NCBI GenBank assembly: GCA_028694405.1
Contig: JAQUTM010000006.1
Coordinates: forward strand, 1-28,834
Origin: Oscillospiraceae bacterium
Lineage (GTDB): Bacteria > Bacillota > Clostridia > Oscillospirales > Ruminococcaceae
DNA length: 28,834 nt
Direction: 5' to 3'
Shown: piece by piece, positions 8,090 to 15,017 of the stretch
Layout: each line of letters begins with the position of its first letter
Numbering within the stretch: position 1 is the first letter of the stretch
Notes under the pieces: model-generated
The model's input: the letters and a program-made list of their open reading frames with translations, nothing else
The model's database searches: none
Told to the model about the DNA's origin: nothing
Program-made: the position numbers and the translations under genes

Positions 8090-9667
8090 ATGGCCCAAAA
8101 AATATTTATAAAAAATGCAATGGTGCTTACAGCCACGTCGTTAATACTGCGTGGCTTAGGGCTTGCTTTTCGTGTTTATATTGCAGGCATACTGGGCAGC
8201 GAAGGCATGGGGTTATACCAGTTGGTGTTTAGCGTATACTTATTGGCATCAACATTTGCCAGCGCAGGCATAACAATGGCAGTTACGAGAGTTATAAGCG
8301 AACAGCTGACAAGCTTGGGACGCCGCGGCATTATTAAAATTGCCAATGTTTCTATTGCGGGCAGCGTTGTACTGGGGCTTGCAACAGCGGCGGTTTTGTG
8401 GCTTATCAGCCCTTTTATCGGCGACAGTATTGTAGACGATACACGGGTAATTCCCGCTTTACAGGTGCTTAGCATAAGTTTGCCTTTTGTTGCGGCAAAC
8501 GCTGCGCTGCGCGGTTTTTTTATGGCGCGCAGAGAGGTGGCAATTACCAGCCGCAGCCAAATATTTGAGCAGCTTGTAAAGTTTGCGGTAGTATTTGTGC
8601 TTGTTACAAAATTTAGTAATTTTACCATGTCCGAGGCATGCATCTTTGTTATGGCGGGCGATACTTTAAGCGAAGTAGGAGATTTCCTTTATCAGGGAAT
8701 TGGTTATTTAAAAGTGAGAACCAAAATTCCTGTCCAGGGAAACCCGCCGCTGCCGCTTTCTAAGGTTGGTAAAAAGCTTATGCAAATTGCTTTGCCGGTG
8801 GCAGGTGTGCGTTATGTAAACAGCATTTTATACACCATTGAAAACGTTTTGGTGCCTGCACTGATTGGAATTTTTTGCGCCAGCCGCAGTATGGCTTTAA
8901 GCCAGTGGGGAGAATTAAAAGGCATGGCTATTCCGTTGTTAACCTTTCCCTCCAGCTTTTTGGCGGGGTTTTCCATGTTGCTTGTACCCGAGCTTACCCA
9001 GTGCTGCGCCTTAGGGCAAAAAGAGCGTATGCAAAATATGTGCATGGTTTCGGTGCATGTTTCTGCCTTGCTTAGCGCCTTTGGCGCCGTTTGCTTTGGC
9101 TTACTTTACAAGCAAATCGGCAGCCTGTTTTACAATGACGCAGGTGTTGGGTTTTATTTGTTGATATTGGCACCCATTGTACCCTCTATTTATATTGAAA
9201 ACGTTGTGGATAATTTACTAAAAGGGCTTAACCAACAGGTTAGCACGCTGCAATACAGTATTGTAAACAGTATTGTGCGCATTGGCCTTATTTTGCCTAT
9301 TGTGCCCAAATGGGGTATGCAGGGCTTTTTATTTGTAATGATTGTAAGCAACATTATTACCAGTTACTTAAACGTACATAGGCTTATAATTGTGCTGCAC
9401 ATTAAAACACCTTGGGTAAAATGGGTGGTATGTCCCGCAGCGGGGGCTTTGGCGGCGTGGATAGCAGGCGGAGCAGTGCAAATGGCTATGCTGCGTGCAA
9501 ATATGAGCGATTTACCGGTTATATGCGGCGTAGGGCTCTCAGCGGGTCTTGTATATTTGGCGGCGTTGTATGTAACAAAAAACATTTCTCGTGAAGAGCT
9601 TTCTGTCCTAACGGGGTCTCGAAAGAAAAACAAATCTGCAAATATACCTAGCGTTTTGCACAAATAG
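8090..9667 (+). CDS. SpoVB-like MATE/MVF lipid-linked oligosaccharide flippase
   Basis: A 525-residue membrane protein with about fourteen hydrophobic segments. The N-terminal pattern LTATSLILRGLGLAFRVYIA, then GSEGMGLYQLVFSVYLLAST, is characteristic of the SpoVB/MurJ-like (polysaccharide biosynthesis) group of the MOP superfamily, which flips lipid-linked cell-wall precursors. SpoVB itself acts in spore cortex formation, but many Clostridia carry several paralogues, so a vegetative role is possible. The ATG at 8090 is chosen because GGAGG precedes it by a short spacer. Its hydrophobic start at FIKNAMVLTA aligns with the family N-terminus. A strong terminator lies 100 bases downstream. Confidence 0.9.
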   Translation: MAQKIFIKNAMVLTATSLILRGLGLAFRVYIAGILGSEGMGLYQLVFSVYLLASTFASAGITMAVTRVISEQLTSLGRRGIIKIANVSIAGSVVLGLATAAVLWLISPFIGDSIVDDTRVIPALQVLSISLPFVAANAALRGFFMARREVAITSRSQIFEQLVKFAVVFVLVTKFSNFTMSEACIFVMAGDTLSEVGDFLYQGIGYLKVRTKIPVQGNPPLPLSKVGKKLMQIALPVAGVRYVNSILYTIENVLVPALIGIFCASRSMALSQWGELKGMAIPLLTFPSSFLAGFSMLLVPELTQCCALGQKERMQNMCMVSVHVSALLSAFGAVCFGLLYKQIGSLFYNDAGVGFYLLILAPIVPSIYIENVVDNLLKGLNQQVSTLQYSIVNSIVRIGLILPIVPKWGMQGFLFVMIVSNIITSYLNVHRLIIVLHIKTPWVKWVVCPAAGALAAWIAGGAVQMAMLRANMSDLPVICGVGLSAGLVYLAALYVTKNISREELSVLTGSRKKNKSANIPSVLHK

Positions 9668-9769
9668 TAAATTTAAATAATAGCATATTTTAATATCTGC
9701 AACAAATCTGAAAATAAAGCTTGCTTTTTTGTTTCTACCGTTGTAAACTACAGTCAACAACAGCAAAGG

Positions 9770-9802
9770 CGCTGCAGAGAATTTTCTCTGCAGCGTTTTT
9801 TT
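9770..9802 (+). terminator. Strong intrinsic terminator after the flippase gene
   Basis: A perfect 11-bp stem, CGCTGCAGAGA with TCTCTGCAGCG (9770-9780 and 9785-9795), a 4-base loop and T7 directly after. It isolates the following ammonium-transporter leader from upstream transcription. Confidence 0.93.
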
Positions 9803-9840
9803 ATTTCTTTTTCTCACATGATTTATAGGTCAGAGTAAAA

Positions 9841-9954
9841 GCAAATAAGCCACTTGTAGAGGGGTGGTTTGCATGTGCGTTTGTGCAAAATTTGCTGTTG
9901 TGCAGTACCGGTGTAGGGAGCCGGCATTTGCAGCATTTGCGGGATACCGCGTGC
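9841..9954 (+). ncRNA. Candidate structured 5' leader of the ammonium-transporter gene
   Basis: Between two terminators lies a GC-richer stretch with at least three local hairpins. These are 9841-9872 (GCAAA/TTTGC closing GCCAC/GTGGT), 9901-9932 (CCGG/CCGG with outer TGCA pairs) and 9934-9954 (GCGG-GATA-CCGC with a flanking GCA/TGC). The next element, at 9958, is a terminator hairpin just ahead of the gene. Together this looks like a cis-acting leader. I do not recognise a named riboswitch, and no clear upstream promoter is visible. The 375-base gap 9668-10042 holds no protein gene that I can support. Confidence 0.45.
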
Positions 9955-9957
9955 ACA

Positions 9958-10008
9958 ATGGTGTGTATTTTATCTTTTGTAACGGAAGATAAAATGCACA
10001 CCATTTTT
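9958..10008 (+). terminator. Long terminator hairpin 22 bases before the amt ribosome binding site
   Basis: A 19-bp stem with a single G-T/mismatch position (9958-9976 with 9986-10004), a 9-base loop and T5 after it. It sits immediately upstream of GGAGG at 10030. Because the previous gene already has its own terminator at 9770-9802, this one more likely controls read-through into amt. Confidence 0.85.
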
Positions 10009-10042
10009 GTTTTCCTAAATTTATTTATTGGAGGAATTATTT

Positions 10043-11752
10043 ATGGTAGAAACACTTGAAACCTTGGCTACCTCGGTAGACATATCCTGGACGCTAATTG
10101 CGGCGGCACTTGTGTTTTTTATGCAGGCAGGCTTTGCTATGGTAGAAACCGGCTTAACCCGTGCTAAAAATGCCGGTAATATCATCATGAAAAACCTGAT
10201 GGACTTTAGCATTGGCACACCGCTTTACTGGTTTATAGGCTATGGCATTATGTTTGGCGGCACAGGCGCTTTAATTGGCGGCTTTGATTTATTTAGTATG
10301 AGCAGCGATGACTTTACCAGCATGATTTTTCAAACCGTGTTCTGTGCTACGGCTGCAACAATCGTTTCGGGCGCTATGGCAGAGCGCACAAAATTTATTT
10401 CTTATTGCATTTATTCCGGCTTTATCAGCCTGTTGGTTTACCCTGTTAGCGGACATTGGATATGGGGTGGCGGCTGGTTGGCTCAAATGGGCTTTCACGA
10501 TTTTGCCGGTTCTACCGCAGTACATATGGTTGGCGGTGTAGCTGCTTTTGTAGGCGCTTGCATTCTGGGTCCTCGTATCGGCAAATTTGATAAAAACGGC
10601 AAACCGCGTGCCATTTTGGGCCACAGCATGACCTTGGCTGCCTTGGGCTGCTTTATTTTGTGGTTTTGCTGGTTTGGTTTTAACGGCGGTTCTACCGTTG
10701 CCATGAGTGGCGGCGCTGCCTATGACGCTGCACGCATTTTCTTTACCACAAACCTTGCAGCTGCCATGGCAACCTTAACCGTTATGATTATTACATGGGT
10801 TCGCTACAAAAAGCCTGATGTATCCATGACATTAAACGGCTCCTTGGCAGGCTTGGTTGCAATTACCGCCGGGTGCGACTTGGTTACACCTGTAGGCGCG
10901 GCAATTATTGGTATTATTGCGGGTTTTGCAGTTGTATTCGGCATTGAATTTGTAGAGAAAAAGCTAAAGGTTGACGACCCTGTGGGCGCAGTTGGCGTAC
11001 ATGGTGTTAACGGCGCATTGGGTACTATTTTAACCGGCCTTTTTGCCTATTACGGCGACACAAAAGGTTTGTTTTACGGTGGCGGATTTGGCTTTTTAGG
11101 CGTACAAATTATTGGTGTACTTGCCGTAATGGCTTGGGTGGCAGCAACTATGTTTGTGCTGTTTACTGTAATTAAAAAGACCATCGGTCTGCGCTGTCCT
11201 GCCCAAGAAGAAATTGAGGGCTTAGACTTACATGAACACGGCTTGGCGAGTGCTTATCCCGACTTTGTTCCCGCTACAGGCATTACCGATTTGGAAACTG
11301 CTACAGCGGTAGAAATTGAAACAGGCGACGCCGATGTAGATGAAGCGGTGCCTGTACAGATAATTACAAAACCTGCCACAGTAACCGCAAGTGATGTAAA
11401 ATTGAGCAAGGTAACCATTGTTACCCGTCAAAGCAAGTTTGAAGAATTAAAAACTGCCATGAACAAAATCGGAGTTACCGGTATGACTGTAACACAGGTT
11501 TTGGGCTGTGGTGTACAAAAAGGCAAACCCGAATACTATCGCGGCGTTGCCATGGATATGAATTTATTGCCTAAAATTCAGGTAGATATTGTTGTAAGCA
11601 AGGTGCCTGTTTCCAAGGTGATTGAAAAAGCCAAAAAAGCACTGTACACAGGACATATCGGCGACGGTAAAATTTTTGTATACGACGTTGAAAACGTTGT
11701 TAAGGTGCGCACCGGTGAAGAGGGCTTCGATGCCTTACAAGGCGAGGAGTAA
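10043..11752 (+). CDS. Ammonium transporter with C-terminal PII domain (Amt-PII fusion)
   Basis: A 569-residue protein. Residues 1 to about 395 are an Amt/Mep/Rh channel with eleven membrane segments (FFMQAGFAMVETGLTRAKN, GHWIWGGGWL, DFAGSTAVHMVGG, GVHGVNGALGTILTG) and the cytoplasmic EGLDLHEHG tail. A Thr/Ala/acidic linker leads to a complete PII domain at about 455-569: GVTGMTVTQVLGCGVQKG, EYYRG, NLLPK, TGHIGDGKIFV, VRTGEEG. PII normally blocks Amt in response to ATP, ADP and 2-oxoglutarate. Here it is tethered. The T-loop position of GlnB Tyr51 is Met, so classical uridylylation should not occur. The ATG at 10043 has GGAGG 8 bases upstream; an in-frame TTG at 10028 overlaps that site and is rejected. 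No separate glnK is present. Confidence 0.95.
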   Translation: MVETLETLATSVDISWTLIAAALVFFMQAGFAMVETGLTRAKNAGNIIMKNLMDFSIGTPLYWFIGYGIMFGGTGALIGGFDLFSMSSDDFTSMIFQTVFCATAATIVSGAMAERTKFISYCIYSGFISLLVYPVSGHWIWGGGWLAQMGFHDFAGSTAVHMVGGVAAFVGACILGPRIGKFDKNGKPRAILGHSMTLAALGCFILWFCWFGFNGGSTVAMSGGAAYDAARIFFTTNLAAAMATLTVMIITWVRYKKPDVSMTLNGSLAGLVAITAGCDLVTPVGAAIIGIIAGFAVVFGIEFVEKKLKVDDPVGAVGVHGVNGALGTILTGLFAYYGDTKGLFYGGGFGFLGVQIIGVLAVMAWVAATMFVLFTVIKKTIGLRCPAQEEIEGLDLHEHGLASAYPDFVPATGITDLETATAVEIETGDADVDEAVPVQIITKPATVTASDVKLSKVTIVTRQSKFEELKTAMNKIGVTGMTVTQVLGCGVQKGKPEYYRGVAMDMNLLPKIQVDIVVSKVPVSKVIEKAKKALYTGHIGDGKIFVYDVENVVKVRTGEEGFDALQGEE

Positions 11753-11805
11753 TCTTTCCATTAAATTTGCTTATTTCCTTTATATATTTCATTCCCTTTC
11801 ACAAA

Positions 11806-11853
11806 GTAAAACAGACAGGTGCTTTTATTGGCATCTGTCTGTTTTACTTTTTT
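11806..11853 (+). terminator. Intrinsic terminator after the Amt-PII gene
   Basis: A 17-bp stem with one G-T pair (11806-11822 with 11831-11847), a short loop and T6. It ends the amt transcript 50 bases after the stop. Confidence 0.93.
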
Positions 11854-11859
11854 CGGCTC

Positions 11860-11888
11860 TTGTATTTGCGCAGCTTCGGCTTTATACT
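11860..11888 (+). promoter_or_regulatory. Sigma-A promoter of the small GNAT gene
   Basis: TTGTAT (11860-11865), a 17-base spacer and TATACT (11883-11888), directly after the previous terminator and 32 bases before the ATG at 11920. It makes the GNAT gene an independent unit. Confidence 0.75.
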
Positions 11889-11919
11889 ATTATATATATA
11901 TAAATCAAACGGAGAAAAT

Positions 11920-12345
11920 ATGGATTTTAATATTACCGATACTTTAACGCCGCAGGAGTACAGCTTTTTTCGCAAAGCGGTAGAATGGCTGCCTGCTACT
12001 GCCCCACAGGCACAGGCTTTACAAAACAGCAGTAAATTTGCGGTGGCACGCACGCATACGGGCCAGCCGGCGGGTATGGTACGCTGGTTTGGGGACGGCG
12101 GTATGCTGTATGTAATAGCAGATATGATTGTACTGCCGGAATATCAAGGCACAGGTCTTGGCAGCTGCTTGCTGCAAACGGCTTTGGCGGCTATAAGGGC
12201 AGAAGTTCCCACAGGGCAGCGCCGTACGGTGTATTTAATGGCGGCAGAGGGAAAAGAACCCTACTATGAAAAAAACGGGTTTGTAATAAGGCCAAATACA
12301 GCACAGGGGCTGGGGGCAGGCTGTACATTAGTGATAGAACCCTAA
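11920..12345 (+). CDS. Small GNAT-family N-acetyltransferase
   Basis: A 141-residue single-domain GNAT. The middle has beta strands AGMVRWFGDGG and YVIADMIVLPEY, followed by the acetyl-CoA loop QGTGLGSCLL and then the VYLMAAEGKEPYYEKNGF block, a typical C-terminal GNAT signature. It resembles uncharacterised GNATs of Firmicutes, and the substrate cannot be predicted. The ATG follows CGGAGAAAAT. It has its own promoter and stands alone between the amt and pyr transcription units. I see no clear terminator behind it before the pyr promoter at 12423. Confidence 0.88.
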   Translation: MDFNITDTLTPQEYSFFRKAVEWLPATAPQAQALQNSSKFAVARTHTGQPAGMVRWFGDGGMLYVIADMIVLPEYQGTGLGSCLLQTALAAIRAEVPTGQRRTVYLMAAEGKEPYYEKNGFVIRPNTAQGLGAGCTLVIEP

Positions 12346-12422
12346 AAAGAAGCATGGCGGGTATACCAAAATAATTTACAAAAAAGCACAATAGTTTGTC
12401 TGGTTTGCCTTGCCATTTTACA

Positions 12423-12452
12423 TTGACTTTACCTTTTAATCTATGCTAAAAT
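12423..12452 (+). promoter_or_regulatory. Promoter of the pyr operon
   Basis: TTGACT (12423-12428), an 18-base spacer and TAAAAT (12447-12452). The predicted start near 12458-12460 gives a leader of about 250 bases before pyrB, containing a leader ORF and an attenuator. The part of the 365-base gap from 12346 to 12422 shows nothing I can name. Confidence 0.75.
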
Positions 12453-12487
12453 GTTTAGCAGTAAAATACAGAAAGGCGGAAAAATGT

Positions 12488-12604
12488 ATGTTTAAGCAAA
12501 AAGAAAAGTGTCATGCAATTCCTGCTTTTTTTGTTTTCAATTTAACAAAAGCGTACAGCGGCAGCCAAGTTGCTTCTGCGACAAATTCATATTTTATTTT
12601 TTAA
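12488..12604 (+). CDS. Candidate pyr leader peptide (pyrL-like, 38 codons)
   Basis: An ATG with AGGCGGA 7 bases upstream opens a 38-codon ORF, MFKQKEKCHAIPAFFVFN then LTKAYSGSQVASATNSYFIF, and stops with TAA at 12602-12604. A T7-G-T4 tract at 12526-12537 encodes the FFVF stretch. Positions 12590-12617 contain 20 T in 28 bases, covering the last codons and the start of the terminator. The stop codon overlaps the base of the terminator's left arm. E. coli pyrL has the same logic: a U-rich leader ORF translated up to or through an attenuator, with a comparable PFFFP stretch. In that model, low UTP slows RNA polymerase in the U tracts, the ribosome catches up and blocks the hairpin. No sequence homology to PyrL is claimed. 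The peptide is probably only a translation vehicle. Confidence 0.65.
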   Translation: MFKQKEKCHAIPAFFVFNLTKAYSGSQVASATNSYFIF

Positions 12605-12635
12605 CATTTTCCTTTTTAGGAAAATGTTTTTTTTT
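12603..12635 (+). terminator. Attenuator terminator of the pyr operon
   Basis: A perfect 11-bp stem, AACATTTTCCT with AGGAAAATGTT (12603-12613 and 12618-12628), a T4 loop and a T9 run at 12627-12635. It lies between the pyr promoter and pyrB, 75 bases before the pyrB ATG, so it must be bypassed for expression. A ribosome at the leader stop codon would cover the left arm. Confidence 0.9.
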
Positions 12636-12710
12636 GTCCAAAATAAAGCAAATTTAACACATACTAACCGTAAAGAGGCGCTTACCGCTTAGAAGAAAAG
12701 GAGTTTTATT

Positions 12711-13787
12711 ATGCTAAATACCCATTCGCTGATTGAACCGCAGGATTTATCGGTAGAAGAAATAAAAGAACTGTTTACCTTAGCAGATGACATTAAAAAT
12801 CGTCCCAATTTATACATCAATGCCTGTGAGGGCAAACTGATGGGCACGCTTTTTTACGAGCCCAGTACACGCACCCGCTTGTCCTTTGCTTCTGCCATGA
12901 ACCGTTTGGGCGGCCGTGTGGTAGGCTTTAGCGACCCGTCCTCTTCCAGTGCAACAAAAGGGGAAAGCGTGGCAGATACGGCGCGTATGTTAAGCGCTTA
13001 CGCTGACATTATTGTAATGCGCCACCCCTTAGAGGGCGCGCCCAAAGTGGCAAGCTTGTACAGTGATATTCCGGTTATCAATGCAGGCGACGGCGGTCAT
13101 AATCACCCCACCCAAACCCTTACCGATTTATATACCATTCATACAGTGTTTGGGCGCACCGATAATTTAAAGGTGGGCGTTTGCGGAGACTTAAAGTTTG
13201 GCCGCACGGTACACAGCTTAATTATGGCAATGAGCCGCTACAGCGGTATAGAGTTCTTTTTAATTAGCCCAGAAGAGCTGCGTGTGCCGCGTTATCTGCG
13301 CGAGTTTATGGATAACAACAACGTAAGCTATACCGAAGTGGAAACCATTGAAGAAGTAATTGCCGATGTAGATATTTTATATATGACCCGCATACAGCGT
13401 GAGCGCTTTTACGATGACTCGGACTATGAGCGCTTAAAGGACACTTACGTTTTAGATGCAGAAAAGATGCAGCTTGCCAAAGAAAATATGATTGTAATGC
13501 ACCCGTTGCCCCGTGTAAAAGAAATTAGCCGCGAGGTAGATTACGACCCCCGAGCAAAATATTTTAAACAGGCACGTTACGGTATGTTTATCCGTATGGC
13601 GCTTATTCTAAAGCTATTGGAGGTTGGTTTTAAACCAAATCATACCCATTTAGAACCTACAAAGTATCACTGCAAAAACACCCACTGCATTACCAAAGTG
13701 GAAAATGAACCACAGCAGATGATAGACATGGGCGATAACAATTATAAATGTTTGTACTGCGATTATACAGTACACATTGAGGAGTAA
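12711..13787 (+). CDS. pyrB: Aspartate carbamoyltransferase with C-terminal PyrI-type zinc domain
   Basis: Condenses carbamoyl phosphate with aspartate, the committed step of pyrimidine synthesis. Residues 1 to about 306 are a full catalytic chain: STRTR at 52-56 binds carbamoyl phosphate, Lys83 sits in the 80s loop, RHPLEG follows at 105, HPTQ is at 132-135 and MHPLPRV is near 265. A tail of about 50 residues then carries Cys321-x4-Cys326-x20-Cys347-x2-Cys350. This matches the zinc site of the E. coli regulatory chain PyrI (C-x4-C-x23-C-x2-C), and the contexts NTHCI and KCLYC match it too. PyrI's N-terminal nucleotide-binding domain is absent, and no separate pyrI is in the operon. AAAAGGAG lies 7 bases before the ATG. 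It is the first gene after the attenuator. Confidence 0.96.
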   Translation: MLNTHSLIEPQDLSVEEIKELFTLADDIKNRPNLYINACEGKLMGTLFYEPSTRTRLSFASAMNRLGGRVVGFSDPSSSSATKGESVADTARMLSAYADIIVMRHPLEGAPKVASLYSDIPVINAGDGGHNHPTQTLTDLYTIHTVFGRTDNLKVGVCGDLKFGRTVHSLIMAMSRYSGIEFFLISPEELRVPRYLREFMDNNNVSYTEVETIEEVIADVDILYMTRIQRERFYDDSDYERLKDTYVLDAEKMQLAKENMIVMHPLPRVKEISREVDYDPRAKYFKQARYGMFIRMALILKLLEVGFKPNHTHLEPTKYHCKNTHCITKVENEPQQMIDMGDNNYKCLYCDYTVHIEE

Positions 13788-13791
13788 AACA

Positions 13792-14997
13792 ATGCTGATA
13801 AAAAATGCCCTTGTGGCTGATTGTGACCAAATTGTATATGCGGACGTGCGTATAACAGATGGAAAAATTGTAGAAATAGGCAACGACCTTGCCCCACGGG
13901 ATACCGCTACGCAGATTATCAATGCCGACGGTTTAACTTTACTGCCTGCTTTTATCGATATGCACTGCCATTTTAGAGACCCCGGTTTAGAACAGAAAGA
14001 AACCTTGCAAACAGGCAGCGCGGCAGCGGCGCACGGCGGTTACACCTTTGTAAATTTAATGGCAAATACAAACCCTGTTTGCAGCACGGCACAGCAGGCA
14101 GAGGAGGTACAGCAAAGAGCAAAAAAAATTGGTATTTGTAACGTAAATCAGGTGATAAGCCTTACAGAAAACTTTGATGGCAAAACCTTAACACATTTAG
14201 AAAAACTGCCCTCTCATATTCGCGTTTTAAGCGAGGACGGCAAAGGTGTTACAACAAACGATGTTATGGCAAAAGCGTTGCAGCTTGCCGCAAAAAAAGA
14301 TTTACTTATTTGCAGCCATGCTGAGGATATGACCATCAGCAAATATGACTACCGGCTTGCAGAAAATATTGAGACGGCGCGTAATATTTTGTTGGCCGAG
14401 TATTACGGCGCAAAGCTGCATATGTGCCATGTAAGCACCAAAGAGAGTATGCAGTACGTTGCCGAGGCAAAGCAGCGCGGCGCACAAGTTACCTGCGAAG
14501 TGTGCCCGCATCACATCTGGTTTGATGATGAAACCTGCCAGTACCGCGTAAATCCTCCTATCCGTCAAAAGGCAGATGTAAAATATTTGATAAAGGCAAT
14601 GCTGAGCGGAAAAGTGGATTGTATTGCCACAGACCACGCCCCTCACACCGACGCAGACAAAGCAAACGGCGCCCCAGGTATGGTGGGGCTGGAAACCGCT
14701 TTTGCGGTATGCTATACCAAGCTGTGCCTGCAAAACAACTTGCCTTTAACCAGCCTAAGCCGCATGATGAGCCGTGGCGGCGCAAAGCTGCTGGGCTTAA
14801 ACAAAGGTAAAATTGAGGTTGGGTTTGACGGTGATGTGGTACTGGTGAACACCGCCAAGGAATTTATGGTAGATAAAAACAGCTTTGCAAGCAAAAGCCA
14901 CAACACACCTTTTGACGGTGAAAAGCTGCACGGCGAAATTGTGCTAACCGTTAAAAACGGGCACATTACCTACAAAAACGAAACTTATAACATATAA
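13792..14997 (+). CDS. pyrC: Dihydroorotase, class I
   Basis: A zinc amidohydrolase that cyclises carbamoyl aspartate to dihydroorotate. It has 401 residues. The metal motif DMHCHFRDPG (His58, His60) is followed by the substrate-loop asparagine block NLMANTNP, the SEDGKG aspartate, CSHAED, LHMCHVST, CEVCPHH and finally ATDHAPH with the catalytic aspartate. These fit the class I (bacterial/PyrC1) type rather than the shorter E. coli class. The ATG at 13792 uses GAGGAG inside the last codons of pyrB and lies 4 bases after its stop, so translation is probably coupled. An in-frame upstream start inside pyrB lacks a site at the right distance. Confidence 0.97.
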   Translation: MLIKNALVADCDQIVYADVRITDGKIVEIGNDLAPRDTATQIINADGLTLLPAFIDMHCHFRDPGLEQKETLQTGSAAAAHGGYTFVNLMANTNPVCSTAQQAEEVQQRAKKIGICNVNQVISLTENFDGKTLTHLEKLPSHIRVLSEDGKGVTTNDVMAKALQLAAKKDLLICSHAEDMTISKYDYRLAENIETARNILLAEYYGAKLHMCHVSTKESMQYVAEAKQRGAQVTCEVCPHHIWFDDETCQYRVNPPIRQKADVKYLIKAMLSGKVDCIATDHAPHTDADKANGAPGMVGLETAFAVCYTKLCLQNNLPLTSLSRMMSRGGAKLLGLNKGKIEVGFDGDVVLVNTAKEFMVDKNSFASKSHNTPFDGEKLHGEIVLTVKNGHITYKNETYNI

Positions 14998-15017
14998 ATT
15001 AAAAGGAGAAAACAAAG

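Noticed and set aside
9841..10008. ANTAR-responsive dual hairpin or a known glutamine riboswitch upstream of amt
   Set aside because: The visible hairpin loops are not hexaloops with A1 and G4, and I cannot match a known aptamer. It is kept only as an unnamed structured leader.
10028..10042. TTG start for the Amt-PII gene giving five extra residues
   Set aside because: The TTG overlaps the GGAGG ribosome binding site that serves the ATG at 10043.
12484..12495. A three-codon ORF (ATG TAT GTT TAA) overlapping the pyr leader ORF
   Set aside because: Its start is only 3 bases from the AGGCGGA site, too close for initiation, whereas the ATG at 12488 has 7 bases.
12453..12710. PyrR-binding (anti-antiterminator) element in the pyr leader
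   Set aside because: I looked for the conserved purine-rich PyrR loop motif and an upstream hairpin of the Bacillus type and found none. The leader is instead T-rich and open-reading.
14302..14733. 143-codon minus-strand open frame inside pyrC
   Set aside because: A shadow of pyrC: no family resemblance, no ribosome binding site, and conserved dihydroorotase motifs occupy the other strand.
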